NCBI RefSeq assembly: GCF_001431705.1
Contig: NZ_LJWX01000002.1
Coordinates: 835,352-899,351, forward strand
Origin: Ferrovum sp. JA12
GTDB lineage: Bacteria; Pseudomonadota; Gammaproteobacteria; Burkholderiales; Ferrovaceae
Reading direction: 5' to 3'
DNA: 64,000 nt
In this document: positions 43,784 to 55,895 of the stretch, one piece after another
Position numbering within the stretch: position 1 is the stretch's first letter
Layout: each line of letters opens with the position of its first letter
Notes under the pieces: generated by a model
The model's database searches: none
What the model was told of the DNA's origin: nothing
Seen by the model: the letters and a program-made list of their open reading frames with translations, nothing else
Made by a program: the position numbers and the translations under genes

Positions 43784-44710
43784 ATGTCAATGTCCGACCG
43801 TGATGGTTTGATCTGGTTAGATGGTCAAATGATACCTTGGCGTTCAGCCAATACCCATGTTTTAACTCATTCACTACATTATGGTTTGGCTGTGTTTGAG
43901 GGAGTGAGGGCTTATAACACCAGTACTGGACCCGCTGTTTTCCGATTGCAAGAACATACTGAACGACTATTCCGTTCCGCCCATATTCTTCAGATACCGA
44001 TGCCTTTTTCCATAAATGAAGTGATAGAAGCACAACTGAATACTGTTCGTGAAAACTCATTAAAGGAATGCTATATTCGTCCTCTAGTATTTCTCGGTTC
44101 TGAAAAAATGGGCGTATCTCCAAGAGGAGCTAAAACCCATATTACTATTGCAGCTTGGCCTTGGGGCGCTTATCTTGGTGATGAAGCTATTGAAAAAGGA
44201 ATTCGTGTTAAAACTTCCTCATACACGAGACATCATCCTAATGTGACTATGTGTAAAGCCAAAGCATCTGGTAACTACATGAATTCTATTTTAGCTAACA
44301 ATGAAGCTATCACAGACGGTTATGATGAAGCACTACTGCTCGATGTGGAAGGGTTTGTGGCCGAAGGGTCTGGAGAAAACATCTTTATTGTAAAAAAAGG
44401 AATCATCTATACCCCAGATTTGTCCAGCGCGTTAGAAGGTATTACTCGCGACACCATCATGTCCTTAGCTCAAGAAATGAATCTCAAGGTCATCGAGAGA
44501 CGAATCTCGCGAGACGAATTATATAGTGCAGATGAAGCTTTTTTTACCGGGACAGCCGCTGAGGTCACCCCCATTAGAGAAGTTGATAATCGTGTGATTG
44601 GTCAAGGGATGAGAGGGGCCATCACCCAAGCGCTTCAAAGTAAATATTTTGAAGTGGTGACAGGTCAAAGCGCCAGTCATCAACATTGGTTAAGCTATGT
44701 TGGAGAATAA
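43784..44710 (+). CDS. ilvE: Branched-chain amino acid aminotransferase
   Basis: About 308 residues. PLP enzyme for the last step of Leu, Ile and Val synthesis (fold type IV). The substrate motif THSLHYGLAVFEGVRAY, the PLP lysine in MCKAKASGNYMNSILA, EGSGENIF and the FFTGTAAEVTPI end are intact. The open frame extends upstream to 43739, but the family begins MSMxDRDG and TGGAG lies 7 bases before the ATG at 43784, which I chose. Confidence 0.96.
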   Translation: MSMSDRDGLIWLDGQMIPWRSANTHVLTHSLHYGLAVFEGVRAYNTSTGPAVFRLQEHTERLFRSAHILQIPMPFSINEVIEAQLNTVRENSLKECYIRPLVFLGSEKMGVSPRGAKTHITIAAWPWGAYLGDEAIEKGIRVKTSSYTRHHPNVTMCKAKASGNYMNSILANNEAITDGYDEALLLDVEGFVAEGSGENIFIVKKGIIYTPDLSSALEGITRDTIMSLAQEMNLKVIERRISRDELYSADEAFFTGTAAEVTPIREVDNRVIGQGMRGAITQALQSKYFEVVTGQSASHQHWLSYVGE

Positions 44711-44713
44711 AAC

Positions 44714-44917
44714 ATGTCTCAGGGAAAAGCATTAGATCAACAAGTTGTTGTGGTCAGTGAAAAAGACTTACCTCTGCATTGCCCTCAACCTGCGGTGGCC
44801 ATCTGGAACACTCATCCACGGGTATTTTTAGATATCACTAAAACAGGTCATGCTCAATGCCCTTACTGTGGTACTAAGTATGAATGGCAAGGCCCGCTCC
44901 CGCAAGCACAACATTGA
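44714..44917 (+). CDS. Zinc-finger CHCC domain protein
   Basis: 67 residues of the zf-CHCC family (related to NDUFS6). Candidate zinc ligands are the Cys in LPLHCPQP, the His in NTHPRV or TGHAQ, and the pair in CPYCGTKYEW. Small proteins of this family follow ilvE and precede waaF in many betaproteobacteria. The role is not established. It begins 3 bases after ilvE and overlaps the assigned waaF start by 34 bases. Confidence 0.88.
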   Translation: MSQGKALDQQVVVVSEKDLPLHCPQPAVAIWNTHPRVFLDITKTGHAQCPYCGTKYEWQGPLPQAQH

Positions 44918-45918
44918 AAAGAATATTAATCATTGGGGCATCTTGGGTTGGTGATGCGGTACTCAGCCAACCCCTTTTGAGACATTTAAAATCCTCAATG
45001 GATTGTACTATTGATGTGCTTGCTCCCTCGTGGACACGGGGAGTCCTTGAGCGTATGGCTGAAGTTGACAATATTATTGATAGCCCGTTAATTCATCAAC
45101 AACTTAACCTGAAGGGTATTTGGCTCTGCGCTAAAGTATTAAAAAATCATTATGATCGTGCAATACTACTACCCAACTCCTTAAAGTCAGCATTGATTCC
45201 CTGGTTAGCCTCCATTCCTGAGCGCATCGGCTACCAAAAAGAGGTGCGTGGTATTTTATTAACCCATGATCTTAAATTAGATAAGCAACGCTATCCTTTT
45301 ATGGTGGAAAGGTTCCTTGCTTTGTCTGAAATACCTTTTATTTTTAATGAGTCGCTCTATCCAAAAATTGAGCCCAATTTATCCCAACAACAAGAACTCA
45401 TTAGAGAACTCAAGTTATCGCTTAACGTACCAGCTGTCGTGTTGTGTCCTGGGGCCGAGTATGGTCCTGCTAAACGCTGGCCTATGGAACATTTCCGTCA
45501 ATTAGCCCACATGTTAATCGCAGAAAACAAACAAATTTGGCTAATGGGATCTAACAAAGATACCGACATAGCACAACATATCCTGCAACAAATTGACGGC
45601 CCGATAATTAATTTATGTGGAAAAACCACCTTAGCAGAAGCGGTGGATTTAATGGCGCTAGCCCAGGCAGTGGTCACCAATGATTCGGGTCTGATGCATA
45701 TTGCTGCCGCTTTACATCGCCCTTTGGTAGCCCTTTTTGGTTCCTCAAGCCCTCAATTCACTCCACCACTTTACGCAAAAGCACGAGTTATCACTCGCCA
45801 TCTCCCCTGCAGTCCCTGTTTTCAAAGAGAATGCGCGTTGGGGCACTTGCACTGTTTAACTGACATAACCCCCAAACAAGTTATTGAAGAGCTCCAACTC
45901 CTTGACGCAGGTATTTAA
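44884..45918 (+). CDS. waaF: ADP-heptose:LPS heptosyltransferase II
   Basis: About 344 residues, GT9 glycosyltransferase that adds the second heptose to the LPS inner core. Family marks: ILIIGASWVGDAVLSQPLL at the start, LCPGAEYGPAKRWP, NDSGLMHIAAAL and PCFQRECALGH. The start is uncertain: ATG 44884 has no clear ribosome site, and a TTG at 44914, just before the first conserved residues, is an alternative. The 3' end overlaps the convergent nucleotidyltransferase gene by 38 bases. Confidence 0.94.
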   Translation: MARPAPASTTLKRILIIGASWVGDAVLSQPLLRHLKSSMDCTIDVLAPSWTRGVLERMAEVDNIIDSPLIHQQLNLKGIWLCAKVLKNHYDRAILLPNSLKSALIPWLASIPERIGYQKEVRGILLTHDLKLDKQRYPFMVERFLALSEIPFIFNESLYPKIEPNLSQQQELIRELKLSLNVPAVVLCPGAEYGPAKRWPMEHFRQLAHMLIAENKQIWLMGSNKDTDIAQHILQQIDGPIINLCGKTTLAEAVDLMALAQAVVTNDSGLMHIAAALHRPLVALFGSSSPQFTPPLYAKARVITRHLPCSPCFQRECALGHLHCLTDITPKQVIEELQLLDAGI

Positions 45919-46480
45919 GCCAGTGTTCTGGCTCATCAATATCAAAGACAACTCCCTCATCCTCCACCTCAAGCCAATTGACCGCTTCAGGATTATTTTC
46001 AAGTATCTCTCTTAATCCATAATCACCGTTAAGAGCCATGATTGATGACAGATAGGCCCGACTAAAACCAACCGGATTTCCTCTTTTACCCCGGTATCTC
46101 GGGACCACCAAAGGTTTTCCTTGCTGCAAACAATTCATTAATTGTTCAACGGTTGTAGGCTGAATGCATGGCATATCAGCCAAAGCCACTAACCATGATG
46201 CATGGTTCTTAGTATTCTCAACCAACACTTTTAATGAATAAGAAAAAGAGGGAGAGTCCTTTAATACGGTGACCTGATACCCCAGCCTACATAAGGGCTC
46301 AATAAGGGCTAATTGACGAGAAGTGATAGCCGCCCATTTATACTCCAGATGGGCATACAGCTCAGCCACTCGAATGGCCAAATATTGCCCTGTTTCATCT
46401 TTAAGGAGGAGTTTATTTTCTCCAAAACGCCGACTTGAACCTGCGGCCAACAACAACAGACCGTGTCTTTTTCCTTCCAT
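45881..46480 (-). CDS. mocA: MobA-like/molybdenum cofactor cytidylyltransferase
   Basis: 199 residues of the MobA-like NTP transferase fold: LLLAAGSSRRFGENKLLL for nucleotide binding, ALADMPCIQP for metal, RGNPVGFSRAYL, and the GDYGLREIL ending typical of MocA/YgfJ. It likely activates molybdopterin with CTP for xanthine-dehydrogenase-type enzymes. Its start shares one base with the xdhC-like stop. No molybdoenzyme is in view. The symbol is tentative. Confidence 0.8.
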   Translation of the reverse strand: MEGKRHGLLLLAAGSSRRFGENKLLLKDETGQYLAIRVAELYAHLEYKWAAITSRQLALIEPLCRLGYQVTVLKDSPSFSYSLKVLVENTKNHASWLVALADMPCIQPTTVEQLMNCLQQGKPLVVPRYRGKRGNPVGFSRAYLSSIMALNGDYGLREILENNPEAVNWLEVEDEGVVFDIDEPEHWLKYLRQGVGALQ

Positions 46481-47427
46481 TAACTCAGAATTCCGTTTTT
46501 AATAGCCGTTATCTGAGCCAAAATAGCGAGCGCAATCTCAGGGGGTGTTTTACTTCCAATTGATAGTCCAATTGGACCTTTTAATTTAGCCAGTTGCTCT
46601 GTGCTCAGTGCAAAACTCTCAAGTCTCATCTTACGAGCCTCTTGGGTTTTACGTGAACCCACCGCACCCACATAAAAGGCTGGCGAAGTGAGGGCCTCTA
46701 ATAGCGCTAAATCATCCTGTTTTAAATCATGGGTCAATGCTACGATGGCAGTGTTCATATCTGGTAATTGGGCTTTGATAAAATCATCTGGCATTAATTG
46801 ACTCACTGTCAGGTGTTGTAGGGGCCAACTACGTCTAATTTCCTCACGCGGATCGCAAACAGTTATGTGGAAGTCTAAGGCTTCAGCCATTTGTGCCAAA
46901 TACAATCCTATCTGATTTGCACCGATAATTAGTAGCCGGTAACGCGGACCAAAGGTGACTTCTAACAGGGGTGCTTCAACCTTCACCTTAGGATGAGGAG
47001 TTAAATCAATCAGACTAAGCGTGACCTCACCGGTATTCGTATTTAAGCGTCGCAGTACCTTGTTTTTTTTCTCAATATGCACACATAACTTTTCGATGAG
47101 GCTATGTGGTCCTAAGGGTTCTATAAGGATTTCTATACTGCCACCACAAGGCAGTAAATATCTTAAGGCTTGATTTTGGTCAACACCATAACTCATGTAC
47201 TGTGGTAACTGAGGAGGGTACTGTTTAATATAATCAGTCAACTGATCCTCAACGCATCCACCTGACACTGAACCCACTAATTCCCCCTGATCTGTCACGG
47301 CCAGAAGGGCGCCAGCTGAGCGGGGAGCAGAGCCTACTGTTTTAACTAACGTAATTAAAAAACATCGGCGATTTTCTTGCATCCACCGTCGCAATGTGTC
47401 TAATACCAATAAATCTGCACTGTCCAT
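46480..47427 (-). CDS. xdhC: XdhC/CoxI family protein
   Basis: 315 residues. The N-terminal XdhC_CoxI domain has VGSAPRSAGALLAV and GSVSGGCVEDQL; the C-terminal half is a Rossmann domain (LLIIGANQIGLYLAQMAEAL; AVGSRKTQEARKMRL). Such proteins insert or sulfurate the molybdenum cofactor in xanthine dehydrogenase-like enzymes. It sits between alr and the MocA-like gene (13-base gap, 1-base overlap). Confidence 0.85.
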   Translation of the reverse strand: MDSADLLVLDTLRRWMQENRRCFLITLVKTVGSAPRSAGALLAVTDQGELVGSVSGGCVEDQLTDYIKQYPPQLPQYMSYGVDQNQALRYLLPCGGSIEILIEPLGPHSLIEKLCVHIEKKNKVLRRLNTNTGEVTLSLIDLTPHPKVKVEAPLLEVTFGPRYRLLIIGANQIGLYLAQMAEALDFHITVCDPREEIRRSWPLQHLTVSQLMPDDFIKAQLPDMNTAIVALTHDLKQDDLALLEALTSPAFYVGAVGSRKTQEARKMRLESFALSTEQLAKLKGPIGLSIGSKTPPEIALAILAQITAIKNGILS

Positions 47428-47440
47428 TTTAATGCCTTAA

Positions 47441-48502
47441 CTAATCATAGTATCTACTGGGTCTATGAGTATGGCACAGTAATTCGTAGGCAAGAGTCCC
47501 GCCATGGCGCGCTACGTCAGCAACACTCACTCTCTCACCCCATAGTTCCACTGTTGACCCCACCTGAACATGATGGTGATGCGTCACATCCACAGTAATC
47601 ATATCCATGGAAACCCGACCAATCAGGGGCACTATTTCACCGTTGATCCACACTGGGGCATTATGCATGGCCGTTCTAGGATAGCCATCCGCGTAGCCAC
47701 AGGCAATGGTAGCCACACGGGTGGGTTTATCCGCAGTAAACAAGCTACCATAACCTACCGCTTCCCCCTTCTCAATCCAACGTAAAGCAATCACCTCTGA
47801 GGTAAAACTCATGGCAGGCTTCAGCCCCACCTGTTCAGCCACACGACCTAAGGGATCTACGCCATAGAGCATTAAACCTGGGCGTGCCCAATGTCCTCGC
47901 AATTGAGGATGAAGCATGATAGCAGCGGAATTGGCCACGCTACTCGATACTTTAAAATGTTGCATAACCCGTTCAAAACGTTGCATTGGTAACTCCACCA
48001 TGCCTAGATTAAGACTATCTGCATTGGCAAAATGGGTCATCAGAACCTCAACTATTGGGACGGGATGATTGGGTTTATATGAACACAATTGAATCGTTTC
48101 AAACTCATTAAAGCCCAAACGATGCATCCCTGTATCCAACTTTAACCAGATAGGTTTTTGTGAATTCACCGCTGACCACCACTGCCATTGATCAATATGA
48201 TGGATAACGGGTGTTAATTGATAGCGATTATACTCAAACACTTCCTGCTCTGAAAAAGGGCCTTCTAGTAAAACAATGGGTTGAGTAATACCTTCCTCCC
48301 TCAAGATGATGGCTTCCTCAAGGCACGCCACTGCAAATCCCTCCACATGGGGGGCAAGAGCTGCAGCAACTTGTCTATCTCCATGTCCATAAGCGTTAGC
48401 CTTCACCACCGCCAATATTTTTCCTCCATGCATTTTTCTGGCCACATGGGTGTTGTGAATAATATTATTTAAATGTACGGTGATCCGTGCAGGACGTGTC
48501 AT
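47441..48502 (-). CDS. alr: Alanine racemase
   Basis: 353 residues. Supplies D-alanine for peptidoglycan. The PLP lysine motif VVKANAYGHGD, the HRLGF substrate motif, the GYADGYPR stretch and the late RVSMDMITVD are intact. It heads a minus-strand group with xdhC and mocA and is divergent from the YheT-like gene. Confidence 0.97.
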   Translation of the reverse strand: MTRPARITVHLNNIIHNTHVARKMHGGKILAVVKANAYGHGDRQVAAALAPHVEGFAVACLEEAIILREEGITQPIVLLEGPFSEQEVFEYNRYQLTPVIHHIDQWQWWSAVNSQKPIWLKLDTGMHRLGFNEFETIQLCSYKPNHPVPIVEVLMTHFANADSLNLGMVELPMQRFERVMQHFKVSSSVANSAAIMLHPQLRGHWARPGLMLYGVDPLGRVAEQVGLKPAMSFTSEVIALRWIEKGEAVGYGSLFTADKPTRVATIACGYADGYPRTAMHNAPVWINGEIVPLIGRVSMDMITVDVTHHHHVQVGSTVELWGERVSVADVARHGGTLAYELLCHTHRPSRYYD

Positions 48503-48572
48503 AATTTAGGGGTAATTTTCTCAAATACTAAATGGTTATCATCTTAAACGTCTTTTTAGTTTGCCGCCAATA

Positions 48573-49541
48573 ATGTCTTTAATTTCTTCTAAGACCTACT
48601 CCCCCCCCAAATGGTTGTTCAATCAACATCTCCATACAATATATGGAGCACGTTACGTACCCTGCCCAACCATCCCGTGGGTACGTAAAACCCTCAGTAC
48701 GCCTGATCAGGATTTCTTAGATCTGGATGTGGCAGAGTGTACTCCGGCCAAAGCTGTTTTATTACTGATTCACGGTTTAGAGGGTAATAGTCAATCTCGT
48801 TACATCAGGAGCCTCGCACATCAGGCCATCCATCATCAATTTATCGTGGTAGCCCCGAACCTTAGAGGGTGCAGTGATAGAATAAATTTGGCTCCTCGTA
48901 TGTATCATGCCGGTGATAGTCACGAGCTTAACTGGCTCATCCCCCAATTAAGAGCGTTATATCCGCATCTTCCCTTGCACCTAGTGGGCTTCTCACTGGG
49001 AGCCAACATATTACTCAAGTGGTTAGCTGAGGAACCTAATTTTTCCTATGTCAACAGCGCTGTCGCCATTGCTCCTCCCCTTAACCTAGAGGTTGTGGCT
49101 AATACGCTAAATAAGGGATTTAACCGTTTTTATACTGGTCATTTTTTAAGTACTCTCAAACCTAAGGCACAATTAAAGGCTAACCAGTTTCCTGGATTAT
49201 TTGATATTGATAAAGTGCTCAAAGCACGCAACATGTTCGAATTTGACGAGTTTTGTATGGCGCCATTGCATGGCTTTAAGAATGCTTTAGATTACTGGCA
49301 ACAATCTAGTTCTGGAACACGACTCAAACAAATACAACTACCCACGTTAATCATTATGAGTGAGGATGATCCCTTTATCCCCAAGTATTTGATACCCAGC
49401 CGTGATAAATTATCTTTTTCCACGCAATTAGTAGTCACCTCGCAAGGCGGACATGTGGGATTTGTAAACGGTTCTTTTCCTGGATCTTTATGCTGGATCC
49501 CCGATACAATATTGTCTTTTATTCAAAACCTTAAAATTTAA
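48573..49541 (+). CDS. YheT-like alpha/beta hydrolase
   Basis: About 322 residues of the YheT/ABHD1-3 group: NQHLHTIYGARY near the start, LLIHGLEGNSQSRYIRSLA, the nucleophile elbow GFSLGANILLKWL, and the acid/His region (MSEDDPFIP; SQGGHVGFVNG). Probable serine esterase or lipase of unknown substrate. A frame with a TTG start at 48561 exists, but ATG 48573 seems likelier; neither has a clear ribosome site. Confidence 0.88.
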   Translation: MSLISSKTYSPPKWLFNQHLHTIYGARYVPCPTIPWVRKTLSTPDQDFLDLDVAECTPAKAVLLLIHGLEGNSQSRYIRSLAHQAIHHQFIVVAPNLRGCSDRINLAPRMYHAGDSHELNWLIPQLRALYPHLPLHLVGFSLGANILLKWLAEEPNFSYVNSAVAIAPPLNLEVVANTLNKGFNRFYTGHFLSTLKPKAQLKANQFPGLFDIDKVLKARNMFEFDEFCMAPLHGFKNALDYWQQSSSGTRLKQIQLPTLIIMSEDDPFIPKYLIPSRDKLSFSTQLVVTSQGGHVGFVNGSFPGSLCWIPDTILSFIQNLKI

Positions 49542-49565
49542 ATTTGATACACATAGGAAATCACC

Positions 49566-50939
49566 ATGACTGTGGCAAGAGAAATTTTTAAAGCCTACGA
49601 TATTCGTGGCATCGTTGATAAACAATTGACAGAACAGTCCGTCTTATTAATTGGCAGAGCCATTGGTAGTGAAGCCAAAAGTAAAGGCTTAGAGGAAATT
49701 GTTATCGGGCGAGATGGCAGGCTCTCAGGCCCCATGTTAAGTGCAGCACTAGCTCAAGGTCTCAGAGAGAGCGGCTTAAATGTCATTGATGTCGGAATGG
49801 TCGCAACCCCCATGCTTTACTTTGCCTCTTACCAATGGACGCAATTTACTGGCGTCATGGTGACGGGCTCTCATAATCCTCCCGAATATAACGGCTTTAA
49901 AATTGTCTTGGGGGGCGAAACTCTATCTGGAGAAGCCATCCAAGCTCTACGTTTACGGATTGAAAATAACCAATTTACAGAGGGTCACGGTAGCTATCGT
50001 GAGGCAAACATCGATCAACTCTATAGAGATACCATTACCAAAGATGTTCATTTACATAAACCGTTAAAAATTGTGGTGGATTGCGGGAGTGGTATCCCAG
50101 GACGTTTTGCACCAGATCTCTACCGCCAGTTAGGGTGTGAAGTGATTGAGCTCTTTTGTGAAGTAGATGGTCATTTCCCTCATCACCACCCCGATCCCTC
50201 TCAACCGGAAAATCTAGAGGATTTAGTGGCCTGCGTGAAGCGAGAACAAGCTGATCTGGGACTTGCTTTTGATGGCGATGGCGATCGCTTGGGCGTTGTT
50301 ACTGCCCTAGGTGAAATTATTTATCCAGATAGACAGTTAATGCTCTTTGCCCAAGATGTTTTATCAAGAAACCCTGGTGCAACCATTCTGTTTGATGTGA
50401 AATGCACTCGTCATTTGTTTTCATGGATTAGACGCTTTAACGGGGAGCCTTTAATCTGGAAAACAGGGCATTCCTTAATAAAAGCCAAAATGAAAGAGAC
50501 CCATGCACTGTTGGCGGGAGAAATGAGTGGTCATGTTTTCTTCAAAGAACGTTGGTTTGGTTTTGACGATGGTTTATATGCCGGAGCTCGTCTGTTAGAA
50601 ATATTAAGTGCTACCGACAACCCCACCGCCACGCTCGAAGCTCTACCCAACAGTATTTGCACCCCTGAATTACAGATCAAGCTCGAGGAAGGAGAAAATA
50701 AAACGCTGATTAGCGCCCTGCAAGAGTTCGGAAAATTTGAACTGGCTGAAGACATCCTGACCCTAGATGGGGTACGAGTGGAGTACAAGGATGGATTTGG
50801 TTTAGCTCGGTCAAGCAATACAACGCCCGTTGTTGTCTTGCGCTTTGAAGCCGATAATAATGTGGCGCTTGATCGAATTAAAGAAGACTTTAGGACCAAT
50901 ATTCTTAAAATATTTCCTGGGGCAAACTTACCCTACTGA
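49566..50939 (+). CDS. algC: Phosphomannomutase/phosphoglucomutase
   Basis: 457 residues. Alpha-D-phosphohexomutase: active serine in VTGSHNPPEYNGFK, metal loop DGDGDR, sugar-binding GEMSGHVFFKERW and a C-terminal phosphate domain. It interconverts mannose and glucose 6- and 1-phosphates, feeding GDP-mannose and UDP-glucose. UDP-glucose is the donor used by characterised HMW1C enzymes, but a direct link to the locus at 1-12 kb is only inference. It begins 24 bases after the hydrolase gene. Confidence 0.95.
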   Translation: MTVAREIFKAYDIRGIVDKQLTEQSVLLIGRAIGSEAKSKGLEEIVIGRDGRLSGPMLSAALAQGLRESGLNVIDVGMVATPMLYFASYQWTQFTGVMVTGSHNPPEYNGFKIVLGGETLSGEAIQALRLRIENNQFTEGHGSYREANIDQLYRDTITKDVHLHKPLKIVVDCGSGIPGRFAPDLYRQLGCEVIELFCEVDGHFPHHHPDPSQPENLEDLVACVKREQADLGLAFDGDGDRLGVVTALGEIIYPDRQLMLFAQDVLSRNPGATILFDVKCTRHLFSWIRRFNGEPLIWKTGHSLIKAKMKETHALLAGEMSGHVFFKERWFGFDDGLYAGARLLEILSATDNPTATLEALPNSICTPELQIKLEEGENKTLISALQEFGKFELAEDILTLDGVRVEYKDGFGLARSSNTTPVVVLRFEADNNVALDRIKEDFRTNILKIFPGANLPY

Positions 50940-50943
50940 GAGT

Positions 50944-51429
50944 TTAAGCCGTTTGCTGGCACAGGCAAATAGCCTGTGCCGCAATCCCCTCTCCGCGTCC
51001 GGTGAAACCAAGTTTTTCTGTGGTAGTGGCCTTGATATTAATATTCTCTCTGACGATAACGAGGTCTGCGGCAAGGTTATCGATCATATCTTCAATATAA
51101 GGCATCATTTTAGGTGCTTGAGCGATAATAGTAATATCTACATTCACCACACTCCAGCCCTTTTCTTTTATCATAGACACCACATGACGCAATAATTTGC
51201 GGCTATCTATACCTTCATAGCGTTCATCAGAATCCGGAAAATGACGTCCAATATCCCCTAAAGATACGGCCCCTAATAAAGCATCTGATAGGGCATGACA
51301 TAACACATCCGCATCCGAGTGCCCCATTAAACCCAAATGATAAGGAATGGTTACACCGCCGATGATCAGCGGGCGATTTTCTGCCAAGGCATGGACGTCA
51401 AAGCCCTGACCTACTCTTAAATTACTCAT
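50944..51429 (-). CDS. ispF: 2-C-methyl-D-erythritol 2,4-cyclodiphosphate synthase
   Basis: 161 residues, trimeric zinc enzyme of the MEP pathway. [19 protein letters not shown] holds the Asp/His zinc ligands, and [18 protein letters not shown] and [18 protein letters not shown] are intact. The start overlaps the ispD end by 8 bases, the usual ispDF arrangement. It converges on algC with a 4-base gap. Confidence 0.98.
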   Translation of the reverse strand: MSNLRVGQGFDVHALAENRPLIIGGVTIPYHLGLMGHSDADVLCHALSDALLGAVSLGDIGRHFPDSDERYEGIDSRKLLRHVVSMIKEKGWSVVNVDITIIAQAPKMMPYIEDMIDNLAADLVIVRENINIKATTTEKLGFTGRGEGIAAQAICLCQQTA

Positions 51430-52120
51430 AACGCTCCTGCCGCCTTAATATATACTCTGCCAACGCAAGATCCTCTGGATAAGTAATTTTAATATTACTC
51501 TTACTACCAAGAACTAATTTGGGACATAATCCTAATCGTTCTACAGCAGAGGCTTCATCTGTCATGGTGTCTTGCGCCATAGATAACGCTTGATTAAGCA
51601 ACCCATAACGAAACATTTGCGGGGTTTGGGCTGCCCATAAATATTGTCTATCGCGGGTGGCTATCACACGCCCTTCTTGATCACTTTCTTTCACTGTATC
51701 ACTGATCGGAAGAGCTAAAATTCCACCCACTGGATCAGCGTTAAGTTCTTTGAATAAACCTTCAATGTGTGTCAACTCAAGACATGGCCTTGCGGCATCG
51801 TGAACTAATATCCAATCTTCTTTTCTTATACGGTTAGATAAATAGCGAAGTCCGTTTAATACAGTGTGCGCTCTAGTATCGCCCCCTTCATGAAGTATAC
51901 TAATACGCTGATGACGAAACTTAATTTGATTCTCATATAAAACGTGAGAGGGTGATAAAATAACCACAATGTGTTTAATCTCTGAACAGGAGAGCAAAGC
52001 TTGAAGGGTATAATCCAATACCGTGCGATGTCCGATTGTTATAAATTGCTTAGGCAATTGAGAACCAACTCGGGCACCCACTCCAGCAGCAGGCACAATT
52101 GCGTAATGTGATCCGGTCAT
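51422..52120 (-). CDS. ispD: 2-C-methyl-D-erythritol 4-phosphate cytidylyltransferase
   Basis: 232 residues. Couples MEP to CTP. The CTP loop [18 protein letters not shown], the [10 protein letters not shown] motif and [17 protein letters not shown] are intact. Divergent from mltF with only 28 bases between the starts, so one or both promoters must lie inside coding sequence. Confidence 0.98.
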   Translation of the reverse strand: MTGSHYAIVPAAGVGARVGSQLPKQFITIGHRTVLDYTLQALLSCSEIKHIVVILSPSHVLYENQIKFRHQRISILHEGGDTRAHTVLNGLRYLSNRIRKEDWILVHDAARPCLELTHIEGLFKELNADPVGGILALPISDTVKESDQEGRVIATRDRQYLWAAQTPQMFRYGLLNQALSMAQDTMTDEASAVERLGLCPKLVLGSKSNIKITYPEDLALAEYILRRQERYE

Positions 52121-52148
52121 TTTCCGCGCTCATATCAATATTGCCCAT

Positions 52149-54948
<2,800 letters not shown>

Positions 54949-55560
54949 TTAAAATTTCGCATCACGTCTTTCAATGAACGCCTGCGCCAAAGTACCACTG
55001 TCTACATATTCTAATTCGCCCCCCACGGGAACCCCTCTTGCAATACGCGAAATCTTCAAGTCGAAGGGTTTTAATATTTCACAAATTGCATGGGAAGTAG
55101 CTTCACCCTCTACGGTGAAATTAGTAGCAATAATGACCTCTTTAATTAATCCGTCTGCCATACGTTTGATGAGGCGGGGCAATCCAATTTCGGTTGGACC
55201 TAGGCCGTCTAATGGGGAAATTTTTCCCATCAACACAAAGTACATACCCTTAAAAGCCAGGGTGTGCTCCATCATTAAAAGATCTGCTGGAGACTCCACA
55301 ATACATACAAGACTTGGGTCTCGGCTAGGTGACAAGCACAAGTCACATACTGGAGCTTCAGTAAAATTATTGCATTGTTCACAATGCGTTATATTCGCAA
55401 GCGCCTCAGCCAACACCTTTGACAGCTTACCTGCCCCCACACGATCATGTTGCAATAAATGAAAAGCCATACGTTGCGCAGACTTGGGTCCCACACCGGG
55501 AAGACAACGAAGAGCACCAACCAACTCATCGATCAACGTGCTTTTTCGTTTCTCAATCAT
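54949..55560 (-). CDS. recR: Recombination mediator RecR
   Basis: 203 residues. Works with RecFO to load RecA at gaps. The helix-hairpin-helix [20 protein letters not shown], the four-cysteine zinc finger ([16 protein letters not shown]), the Toprim domain ([15 protein letters not shown]) and the Walker B-like C-terminus are present. It follows ybaB by one base, the standard dnaX-ybaB-recR operon. Confidence 0.98.
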   Translation of the reverse strand: MIEKRKSTLIDELVGALRCLPGVGPKSAQRMAFHLLQHDRVGAGKLSKVLAEALANITHCEQCNNFTEAPVCDLCLSPSRDPSLVCIVESPADLLMMEHTLAFKGMYFVLMGKISPLDGLGPTEIGLPRLIKRMADGLIKEVIIATNFTVEGEATSHAICEILKPFDLKISRIARGVPVGGELEYVDSGTLAQAFIERRDAKF

Positions 55561-55561
55561 A

Positions 55562-55885
55562 TTAAAAGGGTAATTTCAACCCAGGTGGCATGCCCATTCC
55601 TGACGTGAAACCTGACATACGTTGTTGAGTAGTATGCTCAGCTTGGCGGTGAGCATCTTTAAAAGCCGCCACAATCAAATCCTCAAGCATATCCTTGTCA
55701 TCCATGACACTAGAATCAATACTAATACGCTTTACATCATGGTCACAGGTCATGGTAATTTTAACCATGCCGGAACCTGCCTGACCATTGACTTCAGTTT
55801 GCGCTAATTCCTCTTGCGCTTTTTTCATATTCTCTTGCATTTGCTGAGCTTGTTTCATTAAGCCTGCTAAACCACCTTTCATCAT
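55562..55885 (-). CDS. ybaB: YbaB/EbfC nucleoid-associated protein
   Basis: 107 residues. The [25 protein letters not shown] start and the [17 protein letters not shown] core match the YbaB/EbfC family of small DNA-binding dimers. It sits between dnaX (10 bases) and recR (1 base). Two adjacent ATG codons open the frame; I kept the first. Confidence 0.96.
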   Translation of the reverse strand: MMKGGLAGLMKQAQQMQENMKKAQEELAQTEVNGQAGSGMVKITMTCDHDVKRISIDSSVMDDKDMLEDLIVAAFKDAHRQAEHTTQQRMSGFTSGMGMPPGLKLPF

Positions 55886-55895
55886 AATGAACCTC

